64,000 nt of DNA from Streptomyces caeruleatus (GTDB lineage: Bacteria; Actinomycetota; Actinomycetes; Streptomycetales; Streptomycetaceae), in NCBI RefSeq assembly GCF_001514235.1, contig NZ_KQ948936.1, forward strand, positions 62,001 to 126,000, in the 5' to 3' direction. The notes below the pieces were generated by a model. That model was not told the DNA's origin, searched no databases, and saw nothing but the letters and a program-made list of their open reading frames with translations. The position numbers were made by a program, and so were the translations under genes. Below, one piece after another: positions 17,914-26,403 of this stretch. Positions within the stretch are counted from its first letter, which is position 1, and every line of letters begins with the position of its first letter.

Positions 17914-18005
17914 GAGGGGCTCCTGGGGGGTGTTGCGGACGCTTGTCTTCTCTTTTCTCGCAGGCTAGGGCGGCAAGCGGGGCGTCGGCATGCTCCATGT
18001 GGGCG

Positions 18006-18038
18006 TTGTCCGGAGTGCCGGTTGTCCGCGGTGGACAT
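18006..18038. promoter_or_regulatory. Putative operator upstream of gabT (two GTTGTCCG repeats)
   Basis: Two direct copies of GTTGTCCG, starting at 18006 and 18021, 15 bp apart. The second is part of an inverted repeat TGTCC-5 nt-GGACA (18023-18037). The 12-mer TTGTCCGCGGTG is identical to one upstream of the GabD-like gene. It lies in the 273-bp gap between gabT and the divergent ATPase gene. Predicted as a regulator site from symmetry and sharing only. Confidence 0.5.
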
Positions 18039-18186
18039 AGCGACAGCGGGTTGCGGCCGTGCCGGTCGGGGCATCTCCGTGTGTTCCGTCGGCCGTGTAA
18101 GCGGTGAACTCCCCAGGAGAGGGCGTTAGATTGACTCGCTGATGATGGATGGCAGGGACGGAACGGCTGGTCAGGGGGAAAGGGCG

Positions 18187-20595
18187 ATGGACAGCGACGG
18201 GACGCAGGACGCTCGGGGCACGCACTCGACGCCTGTGCCGCGTCCGGCGATGCCGCCGGAGGCCCCAGCGGTACCGCCGCGACCCGCGCGGGCACCCGAC
18301 GCCCGGGGCGGGCGTGAACGGCCCTGGCAGCCGGGGTCCGGGTCCGTGGCCGAGTGGCTCAACGAGCCCCGGTCGGCCGCCCGGCCCGGTATCTGGCGGT
18401 TCGGATACCGCCTGCCGAAGGCAGCGCAGTCGGGCGCGGAGCGGCTGGCGCCGGTCACGGTCGTCGGACTGCTCGTTCCGCTGGTCGTGGCGCTGCTCGT
18501 GTGGTCGCTGTGGCGGCGCGGCGCCATTCCGTACCAGTTCTCGCTGCTGCGGCTGTTCACTCCGGACGACTGGTGGTGGGGCGGCACCCTCGCGTCCGCC
18601 AAGGACTGGCACGGCCAAGAGGCCCTGGTCGTCTACAACGGCCTCTTCTTCGCCGTGCTCGTCTACGCGATGGGCCGGCTGGGCAGCTGGCCCGACATCG
18701 TCCGGCACTTCGTGGGCGGGCGTCCGCAGCCCGGGCGGGCGCTGCTCGCCGCGCTGGGCGCCCTGGTCACGCTGAGCTTCGTGTTCCCGAGCGCCTTCCC
18801 GGGCGTCTCCTGGGACGCGCTTCCCGTCGTCGCGCCCCTGTTCTCCCTGGTCGCCCTGATCTCCGGCGGCTTCGACCTGTTCACCTCGGTGCTGTTCACC
18901 GACGGTCTGTACACGGTCGTCACCCTGCTGGTCCTGTGGCCGTTCGCCCGGGTCGGCGACTGGTGGGGATATCTGCGCGAGCGGCTCGCCGCGCGCGGCG
19001 CCACGGCGCAGCAGGGCCCGACGGCGGCCCCGGACCGGCCGCGCGCGGAGTGGCCCGAGCTCCGGCGGGCGGGACAGCACGAGGCGGCCGATCTGCTCAC
19101 CGCCGAGGTGGCGGGCCACCGTATGAACGACGTGGACTGCGCCCGGCTGGAGCACGCCTGGACCGTGGCCAGGCAGGACGGTTCCGTCCAGACCTTCCGC
19201 GACACCGTGCTGCGCCAGGGCGGCGCCTCCTGGACGCATCCCTCGGGGGCCAGGGACCTGCCGCGCCGGGCGGCCGACCACGACCTGCTCGCCGGGCAGG
19301 TGCGTCTCGGGCGGTGGGTGGCGGCGGAACGGGCTCCGCGCGCCTACCACGACGTCGGCGCCGCGCTCGGCCCCGACGTGCTGGGTACGTCGCTCCTCGC
19401 GATCGGGCCGTCCGGGGCGGGCAAGACGCGGCACCTGATCGAGCCCGTGACGGAGTCGCTGGCGCTCCAGGCGCTCACCGGACGGTGCGCCGTCGTCGCG
19501 GTCTGCGCCGCGGGCACCCGGCTCGGCGCGGACTCGGCGTTCGACGTGGTCGTCCGGATCGGGGATCCCACCTCCGTCCACGACCTGGATCCGTACGCGG
19601 AGTCGGAGGACCCGGACGAGGCGGCCGCCGTCCTCGCCGAGGGCCTGGTGGGCGACCTCGACACCGTGGGCAGCCAGAGCGCCGCCACGGCGCTCGCCCA
19701 GCTGCTCGGCCCCTACCGGGCGGTGCACGGCCGGTTCCCGACTCTGCCGGTGCTGCGTGAGCTCCTGGAGGGCGAGCCGTCGGCACTGTCCGCGCTCAAG
19801 GACGCGCTGGCGTCCGGCGGCCACACCGTGATGCACCGTGAACTGGAGGCCCGTATCCGGCAGATGGGCAGCCCGGCCGATGTGGGCCGCGCCCTCGCCG
19901 ACCGGCTCGCGCTCCTCAACCGGCCGGCCTTCAGCGAGTTCTTCGGCAGCGGCGACACCAGGCCCTTCTCGCTGCGGGCTGTGGCCCATCATCCGCTGCG
20001 GGTCCGCATCGACCTCCCCGAACAGGGCCACGAGGAGGCCGCCCGCCTGCTGACGAGGCTCGTCCTCGCCCAGTTCGGCGCCGTCGTACGGGGCGGGAAG
20101 CGCCGTCACTTCGCCTGTCTGGTCCTCGACGACGCCACCGGTGCGGTCACCGCCGAGTCGGTGCGCCGGATCCAGCGGCTGCGCTCTCAGAACGCGGGCG
20201 TCGTCCTCGCCCTGCGCACCATCGGCGACGTCCCCGAGGCCCTGCACGGCCCGCTGTACGGGGCGATCGGCTGCCGGATGGCGTTCTCCGGGGTGACGAC
20301 CTGGGACGGCAGCCGGTTCGCGCAGACCTGGGGCACCGAATGGGTGGAGACGCGGGAGGTGGCCAAGCACACGGTCTTCGCCGACCAGCCGATGACCCGC
20401 CTGATCCACGCCCTGCGCAAGCTCGTCACCGGCAAGGCGGTGACCACGGACGCGGTGACCGTGCGACAGGTCGAGCGCGAGCGCTGGTCGGCCTCCGAGC
20501 TGGCGCACTCGGTGCCGCCCGGGCACGCGGTGCTGTCGCTGACCAGCGTCGACGGTGAGCACGCACCTCCGTTGCTGGTGGATCTGCGGGGCTAG
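18187..20595 (+). CDS. Membrane-anchored P-loop ATPase, VirD4/FtsK-like, unknown role
   Basis: An 802-residue protein. Residues 1-95 are Pro/Ala-rich and probably disordered. About five hydrophobic segments occupy roughly 95-275. A cytoplasmic part contains Walker A GPSGAGKT at about 407-414 and a probable Walker B in ACLVLDDATG. The late segment (RIQRLRSQNAGVVLALRTIGDVPEALH) is reminiscent of the arginine-finger/sensor part of VirD4/TraD coupling ATPases, with gaps. No relaxase or pilus genes are nearby, so an isolated chromosomal role is more likely than conjugation. ATG 18187 behind GGGGGAAAGGG is preferred to the ATG at 18142. TAGATT at 18127-18132 could be a -10 box. Confidence 0.7.
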   Translation: MDSDGTQDARGTHSTPVPRPAMPPEAPAVPPRPARAPDARGGRERPWQPGSGSVAEWLNEPRSAARPGIWRFGYRLPKAAQSGAERLAPVTVVGLLVPLVVALLVWSLWRRGAIPYQFSLLRLFTPDDWWWGGTLASAKDWHGQEALVVYNGLFFAVLVYAMGRLGSWPDIVRHFVGGRPQPGRALLAALGALVTLSFVFPSAFPGVSWDALPVVAPLFSLVALISGGFDLFTSVLFTDGLYTVVTLLVLWPFARVGDWWGYLRERLAARGATAQQGPTAAPDRPRAEWPELRRAGQHEAADLLTAEVAGHRMNDVDCARLEHAWTVARQDGSVQTFRDTVLRQGGASWTHPSGARDLPRRAADHDLLAGQVRLGRWVAAERAPRAYHDVGAALGPDVLGTSLLAIGPSGAGKTRHLIEPVTESLALQALTGRCAVVAVCAAGTRLGADSAFDVVVRIGDPTSVHDLDPYAESEDPDEAAAVLAEGLVGDLDTVGSQSAATALAQLLGPYRAVHGRFPTLPVLRELLEGEPSALSALKDALASGGHTVMHRELEARIRQMGSPADVGRALADRLALLNRPAFSEFFGSGDTRPFSLRAVAHHPLRVRIDLPEQGHEEAARLLTRLVLAQFGAVVRGGKRRHFACLVLDDATGAVTAESVRRIQRLRSQNAGVVLALRTIGDVPEALHGPLYGAIGCRMAFSGVTTWDGSRFAQTWGTEWVETREVAKHTVFADQPMTRLIHALRKLVTGKAVTTDAVTVRQVERERWSASELAHSVPPGHAVLSLTSVDGEHAPPLLVDLRG

Positions 20596-20714
20596 GGGCT
20601 CCCTCGGTCCGGACTTCAGGTCACCCCATGACCGTACGGTGAGGCAGAATCGTCACAGGCTGTTCATACATGGCGGCCAAAAGATCACAACGATCACACC
20701 GACCTGAAGGCCTC

Positions 20715-22400
20715 ATGCCACCCACGCTCGCCTCGCTCGTCCATCACTCCGCGCTGAAGCTGACCGTGCGGGCGGGCGCGGACCGCCTGGACGTGCCCGT
20801 GCGCTGGGCGCATGTCAGCGAGCTCGCCGACCCCGTGCCCTACATGGAGGGCGGCGAGCTGCTGCTGATCACCGCGCTCAAGCTGGACGCGGAGAACCCC
20901 GAGGCGATGCGGCGCTATGTGCGGCGGCTGGCCGGGGCGGGTGTGGTCGGGCTCGGTTTCGCGGTCGGCGTCAACTACGAGGAGATTCCCGAGGCGCTGG
21001 CCGAGGCGGCGGAGGCGGAGGGGCTGCCGCTGCTGGAGGTGCCGCGCCGTACGCCGTTCCTCGCGATCAGCAAGGCCGTGTCGGCGGCCATCGCGGCGGA
21101 CCAGTACCGGGCGGTGACGGCCGGGTTCGCCGCGCAACGGGAGCTGACCAAGCAGGCGCTGACCGACGGTCCTGAGGGGCTGTTGGCCGCGCTGGCCTCG
21201 CAGGTGGACGGCTGGGCGGCGCTGTACGACGCGTCCGGTGCCGTGGTCGCCACCGCGCCGGAGTGGGCGGGACGGCGGGCGGCCCGGCTCACCGCGGACG
21301 TGGAGCGGCTGCGGGAGCGGCCCGCGCCGGCGTCGTCCGTGGTCGGCGGGCCGGAGAACGAGGACCGGGTCGAACTGCACACTTTGGGCACCGGACGACG
21401 GGCCCGCGCCGCGCTGGCCGTGGGCACGGCGGCGGCACTCGGCACGGCGGAGCGGTACGCCGTCCACTCGGCCATCGCGCTGCTGACCCTGACCACCGAG
21501 CGGTCCCGGTCCCTGCAGGCGGCCGAGCAGCGGGTCGGCGCGGCGGTGCTGCGCATGCTGCTCGCCGGCGAGCCGGATCACGCACGCGCCGTCGCCGGAG
21601 ACCTCTACGGCGGTCTCCTCGACGCCCCCTTCCGCGTCATCGTCACCGAGGCGGCGTCGGTGTCGGCGGCGCGGGTCGTCGATACCGGGGCGCGCGAGTC
21701 GCTCACCAAGGCGTCCGCTGCCTCCGCCGCCGCGTTGGTCGCCGCCACCGGCACGAACGGCGATCCGCTGGGCGCGCTCACCGAGCTCGTGGAGTCCGCG
21801 GCGGCCCGGGCCGGGGAGGCGGTGCTGGTCGTACCGGAGGGCGAGGGGGAGACGGCGCGGCTGGTGGTGCTCGCGGCGGACGGGGGCGCGGCGGTGACGG
21901 CGTGCGCGCGGTACGCGGCGGCGTTGGAGGCGACGCGGACGGGTGCCGGGCCCGAGCAGCCGGGCGCCGACGACGAGGAGCTGGTCATCGGGCTGTCGGC
22001 CCCGGCCGGACCCATCGCCGCCGCGGCGGCCTACAAACAGGCCGAGCAGGCGCTGTCGGTGGCGCGGCGGCGCGGGCGGGTGTGCGTGGAACACGAGCAG
22101 CTGGCCGCCGGGTCCGTGCTGCCGTTGCTCGCGGACGACGCGGTGAAGGCGTTCGCGGACGGGCTGCTGCGGGCGCTGCACGAGCATGACGCGACGGGTC
22201 GGGGTGACCTGGTCGCCTCCCTCCGGGCGTGGCTGTCACGGCACGGCCAGTGGGACGCGGCGGCCGCCGACCTGGGCGTGCACCGGCACACACTGCGGTA
22301 CCGGATGCGGCGGGTCGAGGAGATCCTGGGCCGGTCCCTGGATGACGCGGATGTACGGATGGAGCTGTGGCTGGCACTGAAGGCGACGTCACCGGAGTAA
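20715..22400 (+). CDS. PucR-family transcriptional regulator
   Basis: A 561-residue regulator. The N-terminal PucR ligand domain (about 3-125) begins MPPTLASLVHHSALKL, a middle region resembles a degenerate GGDEF-like fold (about 290-430), and a C-terminal HTH_30 domain (about 490-555) contains AADLGVHRHTLRYRMRRVEEILG. PucR-type proteins regulate purine, GABA and polyamine catabolism in several bacteria. Here it sits between gabT and the PuuB-like gene, so it is a good candidate regulator of the locus. ATG 20715 is chosen because the family domain begins there; GAAGG is 4 bases upstream. Confidence 0.85.
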   Translation: MPPTLASLVHHSALKLTVRAGADRLDVPVRWAHVSELADPVPYMEGGELLLITALKLDAENPEAMRRYVRRLAGAGVVGLGFAVGVNYEEIPEALAEAAEAEGLPLLEVPRRTPFLAISKAVSAAIAADQYRAVTAGFAAQRELTKQALTDGPEGLLAALASQVDGWAALYDASGAVVATAPEWAGRRAARLTADVERLRERPAPASSVVGGPENEDRVELHTLGTGRRARAALAVGTAAALGTAERYAVHSAIALLTLTTERSRSLQAAEQRVGAAVLRMLLAGEPDHARAVAGDLYGGLLDAPFRVIVTEAASVSAARVVDTGARESLTKASAASAAALVAATGTNGDPLGALTELVESAAARAGEAVLVVPEGEGETARLVVLAADGGAAVTACARYAAALEATRTGAGPEQPGADDEELVIGLSAPAGPIAAAAAYKQAEQALSVARRRGRVCVEHEQLAAGSVLPLLADDAVKAFADGLLRALHEHDATGRGDLVASLRAWLSRHGQWDAAAADLGVHRHTLRYRMRRVEEILGRSLDDADVRMELWLALKATSPE

Positions 22401-22526
22401 CCGACCCGGCTCCCGTTGCCCGCGTTGGTGGAGGCGGGCATGCCGATGGTCACCTGGTCGGGGCGCAGGGGTGGGAAGACGTTGCTCGGCGTCGGACTCT
22501 ACGAAGGTACTCGACGGTCCGACAAC

Positions 22527-22588
22527 ACCCCTCAGGGGCGCGGGGAACCGCGCGACCGGCCACGACGCCGCCGCAGCCGACCGACAAG
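22527..22588 (+). repeat. Dispersed GC-rich palindromic repeat, copy B
   Basis: Contains CCCCTCAGGGG followed by CGCGGGGAACCGCGCGACCG and a CCGCAGCCGACCGACA-type tail, clearly related to copy A. It lies in the 205-bp convergent gap between the PucR gene and the next gene. The hairpin could help terminate both transcripts. Confidence 0.7.
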
Positions 22589-22605
22589 CCGTCGCGGCAC
22601 CTGCC

Positions 22606-23049
22606 TCAGCCTTCGGCCAGGCCGGCGGCAGCCTCGTGCATGGCGAGTTCGAGCAGGGACGGGTCGGTCAGGGTGCCCGTGCCGTCCGGGGGGACCAGCC
22701 AGCGGACGGCGCCGATGGAGCGGCCGGGGTACGGGACGACGATCCAGGTGCCGGCTCCTGCCGTACGGATGCCGGTGCCGAGCCAGCGGGTCGCCGTGCC
22801 GGGCGGCACGAAGAAGCCCATGCGTGAGTCGCCGAAGTCGACCAGGACCGGCCCGGGTTGGTCGAGGATGCGGGTGAGGACGTCGAGGGTCGGATAGCCG
22901 AGCTCGCCCGGCAGGATGAGCACGTCCCAGGCCTTGCCGGCCGGCAGCAGCGCGACCCCGAGAGGATTGCGCTCCCACTCCCAGCGACAGGCCTCGGGAT
23001 CCGGCGCAACGGATGCCAGCCACTCGACGGCCGTCTTCGCCCCTGTCAT
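22606..23049 (-). CDS. Conserved small protein, possible prim-pol-like fold
   Basis: A 147-residue soluble protein with no signal peptide. The stretch WEWERNPLGVALLPAGKAWDVLILPGE is reminiscent of the N-terminal region of small actinobacterial proteins annotated near the bifunctional primase/polymerase family. No full catalytic motif set can be identified, so function is unknown. It is convergent with the PucR gene and transcribed in the same direction as the PuuB-like gene, 132 bp downstream of it. AGGGAGG about 5 bases before the ATG at 23049 supports the start. Confidence 0.7.
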   Translation of the reverse strand: MTGAKTAVEWLASVAPDPEACRWEWERNPLGVALLPAGKAWDVLILPGELGYPTLDVLTRILDQPGPVLVDFGDSRMGFFVPPGTATRWLGTGIRTAGAGTWIVVPYPGRSIGAVRWLVPPDGTGTLTDPSLLELAMHEAAAGLAEG

Positions 23050-23181
23050 AACGGTGACCTCCCTTTTCTTTCGTGGACGCCGATCGCGTCACGAGGGAGA
23101 GGGAGGTCACCCGGCCTGCATTACGCGGGTTCTCGCCACCAATTCACGGTGACCTGGGTCACATGCAGACCCCTGCCCTTT

Positions 23182-24609
23182 TCAGCTGTCGAAGCCGAGG
23201 CCCAGCCGGTCCATCGCCTTCAGCCACAGATTGCGCCGCCCGCCGTGCGCGTCGGCGCGGGCCAGCGACCACTTGGTGAGCGCGATGCCCGTCCAGGCGA
23301 ACGGCTCCGGCGGGAAGGGCAGCGGCTTCTTGCGGACCATCTCCAGCTGGGTGCGCTCCGTGCGCTCCCCCGCCAGGAGGTCCAGCATCACGTCGGCGCC
23401 GAAGCGCGTGGCGCCCACCCCGAGGCCCGTGAAGCCCGCCGCGTACGCCACCTTGCCCTGGTGGGCCGTGCCGAAGAACGCCGAGAAACGCGAGCAGGTG
23501 TCGATCGCGCCGCCCCACGCGTGCGTGAAGCGGACGCCCTCCAGCTGCGGGAAGCAGGTGAAGAAGTGCCCGGCGAGCTTGGCGTACGTCTGCGGCCGGT
23601 CGTCGTACTCGGCGCGGACCCGGCCGCCGTACGGATAGATCGCGTCGTAGCCGCCCCACAGGATGCGGTTGTCGGCGGAGAGCCGGAAGTAGTGGAACTG
23701 GTTCGCCGAGTCGCCGAGGCCCTGGCGGTTCTTCCAGCCGATCGAGGACAGCTGCTCCGCGCTGAGCGGCTCGGTCATCAGGGCGTAGTCGTAGACCGGG
23801 ACGGTGTAGGCGCGGACGCGTTTGACCAGGCTGGGGAAGATGTTGGTGCCGAGTGCCACCTGGCGGGCGCGGACCTGGCCGTAGGGGGTGCGTACGGCCA
23901 TGCCGGCGCCGTACGGCTTCAGGGTGAGGGCGGGGGTGTGCTCGTAGACGCGGACGCCGAGGTCGAGGCACGCCCGCTTCAGGCCCCAGGCGAGCTTGGC
24001 CGGGTTGACCAGGGCGACGCCCCGGCGGTCGTGGAGCCCGGCCTGGAAGGTCGGTGAGTCGACCTGGGCCCGGACGGCCTCGGCGTCCAGGAACTCCATG
24101 CCGTCGGCGAGGCCCTTCTCGCTCAACTCCTCGTACCAGTCGCGCAGTTCCCACGCCTGGTACGTCTCGGTGGCGACGTCGATCTCACCGGTGCGCTCGA
24201 AGTCGCAGTCCAGGGAGTAGCGGGCGACCGCCTTCTCGATCTCGTCGAGGTTGCGGGTGCCCAGCTCCTGAAGCCTGTGGATCTCACCCGGCCAGCGCGC
24301 GAGCCCGTTGGGCAGGCCGTGGGTGAGGGAGGCGGCGCAGAAGCCGCCGTTGCGGCCGGAGGCGGCCCAGCCCACCTCACGGCCTTCGAGCAGGACGACA
24401 TCCCGCCGCGGGTCGCGCTCCTTGGCGATGAGCGCGCTCCACAGTCCGCTGTAGCCACCGCCGACGACGAGCAGATCGCAGGTCTCGGCGCTGGTGAGGG
24501 CGGGCTCGGGGTGGGGCCTGCCGGGGTCGTCCAGCCAGTACACGACCGGCTGGGCGTCGGAAAGGGATTTCGTCCAGTTGTTGCCACGACTCATGGCGCT
24601 AGGGGCCAT
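23182..24609 (-). CDS. FAD-dependent gamma-glutamylputrescine oxidase-like protein
   Basis: A 475-residue DAO-family flavoprotein. The dinucleotide-binding motif is seen as LLVVGGGYSGLWSA (about 46-59), with an acidic strand end at VVLLEGREVG and the substrate-side motif SGRNGGF. The C-terminal half matches PuuB/OrdL-type amine oxidases (HAWGGAIDTC, AAGFTGLGVGATR). Such enzymes oxidise gamma-glutamylputrescine or similar amines. It is the last gene of the leftward polyamine unit. No glutamylputrescine synthetase or glutamyl-GABA hydrolase is in the window, so the exact substrate stays open. ATG 24609 follows GGGAG. Confidence 0.85.
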   Translation of the reverse strand: MAPSAMSRGNNWTKSLSDAQPVVYWLDDPGRPHPEPALTSAETCDLLVVGGGYSGLWSALIAKERDPRRDVVLLEGREVGWAASGRNGGFCAASLTHGLPNGLARWPGEIHRLQELGTRNLDEIEKAVARYSLDCDFERTGEIDVATETYQAWELRDWYEELSEKGLADGMEFLDAEAVRAQVDSPTFQAGLHDRRGVALVNPAKLAWGLKRACLDLGVRVYEHTPALTLKPYGAGMAVRTPYGQVRARQVALGTNIFPSLVKRVRAYTVPVYDYALMTEPLSAEQLSSIGWKNRQGLGDSANQFHYFRLSADNRILWGGYDAIYPYGGRVRAEYDDRPQTYAKLAGHFFTCFPQLEGVRFTHAWGGAIDTCSRFSAFFGTAHQGKVAYAAGFTGLGVGATRFGADVMLDLLAGERTERTQLEMVRKKPLPFPPEPFAWTGIALTKWSLARADAHGGRRNLWLKAMDRLGLGFDS

Positions 24610-24655
24610 GATTTCAACTCCCTACGGGGGTTTCCCTTTGGCTTCAAGCCCTTTG

Positions 24656-24682
24656 CTTTACGCCTTTTTTCTTTACGCCTTT
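24656..24682. repeat. 15-bp AT-rich tandem repeat between potC and the oxidase gene
   Basis: CTTTACGCCTTT occurs at 24656-24667 and again at 24671-24682 (15-bp period). The potC stop codon lies within the second copy. On the transcript this reads as a purine-rich AAAGGCGTAAAG tract, unusually A-rich for this genome. Confidence 0.7.
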
Positions 24683-25473
24683 TGCTTGGTACGGCGATTA
24701 CTGATGACCATGGAGGCCAGGACGAACAGTACGGCGACGACGAACATGGCCGTACCGATGACGTTGATCTGAACGGGCGTTCCGCGCTGCGCCGATCCCC
24801 AGACGAACATCGGGAAGGTGACGGTGGAGCCCGCGTTGAAATTGGTGATGATGAAATCGTCGAAGGAGAGCGCGAAGGCGAGCAGCGCGCCCGCCGCGAT
24901 TCCGGGGGCGGCGATCGGCAGGGTGACCCGGAGGAACGTCTGGACCGGCCCGGCGTACAGGTCCTGGGCGGCCTGCTCCAGCCTCGGGTCCATCGACATC
25001 ACGCGCGCCTTGACCGCCGTCACCACGAAGCTCAGGCAGAACATGATGTGGGCGATGAGGATCGTCCAGAAGCCGAGCTGGGCGCCCATGTTGAGGAACA
25101 GGGTGAGCAGCGAGGCCGCCATGACGACCTCGGGCATGGCCATCGGCAGGAAGATCAGCGAGTTCACGGCGCCCCGCGCGCGGAAGCGGTAGCGGACCAG
25201 CGCGAAGGCGATCATCGTGCCGAGGAGCGTGGCGCCGAGCGTCGCCCAGAACGCGATCTGGAGGCTCAGGGAAAGCGAGCCGCACAGGCCGGCCACGCCG
25301 CACGGGTCCTGCCAGGCCGCCGTGGAGAACTCCTGCCATTCGTAGTTGAAGCGGCCCTTCGGTTTGTTGAAGGAGAAGACCGTGACGACGACGTTCGGCA
25401 GGAGGAGATAAGCGAGCGTCAGCAGTCCCGCGATGACGACGAGATGGCGCTTGAGCCAGTTGACGAAGGTCAT
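24673..25473 (-). CDS. potC: Polyamine ABC transporter permease, PotC-like
   Basis: A 266-residue permease with about six membrane segments. The EAA loop (RLEQAAQDLYAGPVQTFLRV) and SFDDFIITNFNAG are diagnostic for the PotC/YdcV/PotI branch. It forms the membrane channel with the upstream PotB-like permease for putrescine or spermidine import. Its ATG directly follows the potB stop (TAAATG), indicating coupled translation. Confidence 0.92.
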   Translation of the reverse strand: MTFVNWLKRHLVVIAGLLTLAYLLLPNVVVTVFSFNKPKGRFNYEWQEFSTAAWQDPCGVAGLCGSLSLSLQIAFWATLGATLLGTMIAFALVRYRFRARGAVNSLIFLPMAMPEVVMAASLLTLFLNMGAQLGFWTILIAHIMFCLSFVVTAVKARVMSMDPRLEQAAQDLYAGPVQTFLRVTLPIAAPGIAAGALLAFALSFDDFIITNFNAGSTVTFPMFVWGSAQRGTPVQINVIGTAMFVVAVLFVLASMVISNRRTKQKA

Positions 25474-26403
25474 TTAAACCAGATCCTCCGTGCCGGACTT
25501 ACGGATGTAGACCGTCACCATGACGAGGATGGCGGCCATGAGGATGAAGGAGAGCGCCGCGGCCGTCGGATAGTCCAGGATCCGCAGGAACTGCGTCTGG
25601 ATGACGTTGCCGACCATGCGGGTGTCCGTGGAGCCGAGCAGGTCGGCGTTGACGTAGTCACCGGCCGCCGGGATGAAGGTCAGCAGGGTGCCGGAGACGA
25701 CGCCCGGCATCGACAGCGGGAAGGTGACCTTGCGGAAGGTGGTGATCGGCTTGGCGTACAGGTCGCCGGCCGCCTCGTGCAGCCGGCCGTCGATGCGCTC
25801 CAGCGAGGTGTAGAGCGGCAGCACCATGAACGGCAGGAAGTTGTACGTCAGACCGCACACCACCGCGAGCGGCGTGGCCAGCACCCGGTCGCCGGAGGTC
25901 ATGCCGAGCCAGCTGGTGACGTCCAGGACGTGCAGCGTGTTGAGGGCGCCGACGACCGGGCCGCCGTCCGCGAGGATCGTCTTCCAGGCGAGGGTGCGGA
26001 TCAGGAAGCTGGTGAAGAACGGCGCGATCACCAGGATCATGATCAGGTTCTTCCAGCGGCCCGCGCGGAAGGCGATGAGGTAGGCGAGCGGGTAGCCGAG
26101 GATGAGGCACAGGATCGTCGCCGAGCCGGCGTAGAGCACCGAGCGCAGGAACTGCGGGTAGTACTCGGACAGGGCGTCCCAGTAGGTGGCGAAGTGCCAG
26201 GTGACCTTGTAGCCCTCCTCCAGGGAGCCCGTCTGCACGGACGTGGAGGCCTGGTAGATCATCGGCAGCGCGAAGAAGACCAGCAGCCAGAGGATGCCGG
26301 GGAGCAGGAGCCAGTACGGGACCAGGCGGCCGCGCTTGCGCGGGGGCTTCTTCTCGGGGGCCGTCGGGGTCAGAGGCGGGGGCGCCTCGGTGAGCGTCGA
26401 CAT
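25474..26403 (-). CDS. potB: Polyamine ABC transporter permease, PotB-like
   Basis: A 309-residue permease with a Pro/Lys-rich cytoplasmic start and about six membrane segments (first: YWLLLPGILWLLVFFALPMI). The EAA loop is seen in RLHEAAGDLYAKPITTFRKV and TFPLSMPGV, and the family motif in FIPAAGDYVNADLLG. It is a partner of PotC. ATG 26403 overlaps the potA stop as TGATG; the longer frame upstream is a shadow of potA. Confidence 0.92.
   Translation of the reverse strand: MSTLTEAPPPLTPTAPEKKPPRKRGRLVPYWLLLPGILWLLVFFALPMIYQASTSVQTGSLEEGYKVTWHFATYWDALSEYYPQFLRSVLYAGSATILCLILGYPLAYLIAFRAGRWKNLIMILVIAPFFTSFLIRTLAWKTILADGGPVVGALNTLHVLDVTSWLGMTSGDRVLATPLAVVCGLTYNFLPFMVLPLYTSLERIDGRLHEAAGDLYAKPITTFRKVTFPLSMPGVVSGTLLTFIPAAGDYVNADLLGSTDTRMVGNVIQTQFLRILDYPTAAALSFILMAAILVMVTVYIRKSGTEDLV

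Noticed and set aside
17965..20562. Minus-strand open frame of 865 codons under the membrane ATPase gene
   Set aside because: Arg/Gly/His/Gln-rich, motif-free shadow of the ATPase.
18187..20595. Coupling-ATPase-like gene as a sign of an integrated conjugative element
   Set aside because: No integrase, relaxase, attachment-site repeat or tRNA nearby; neighbours are metabolic genes with normal composition.
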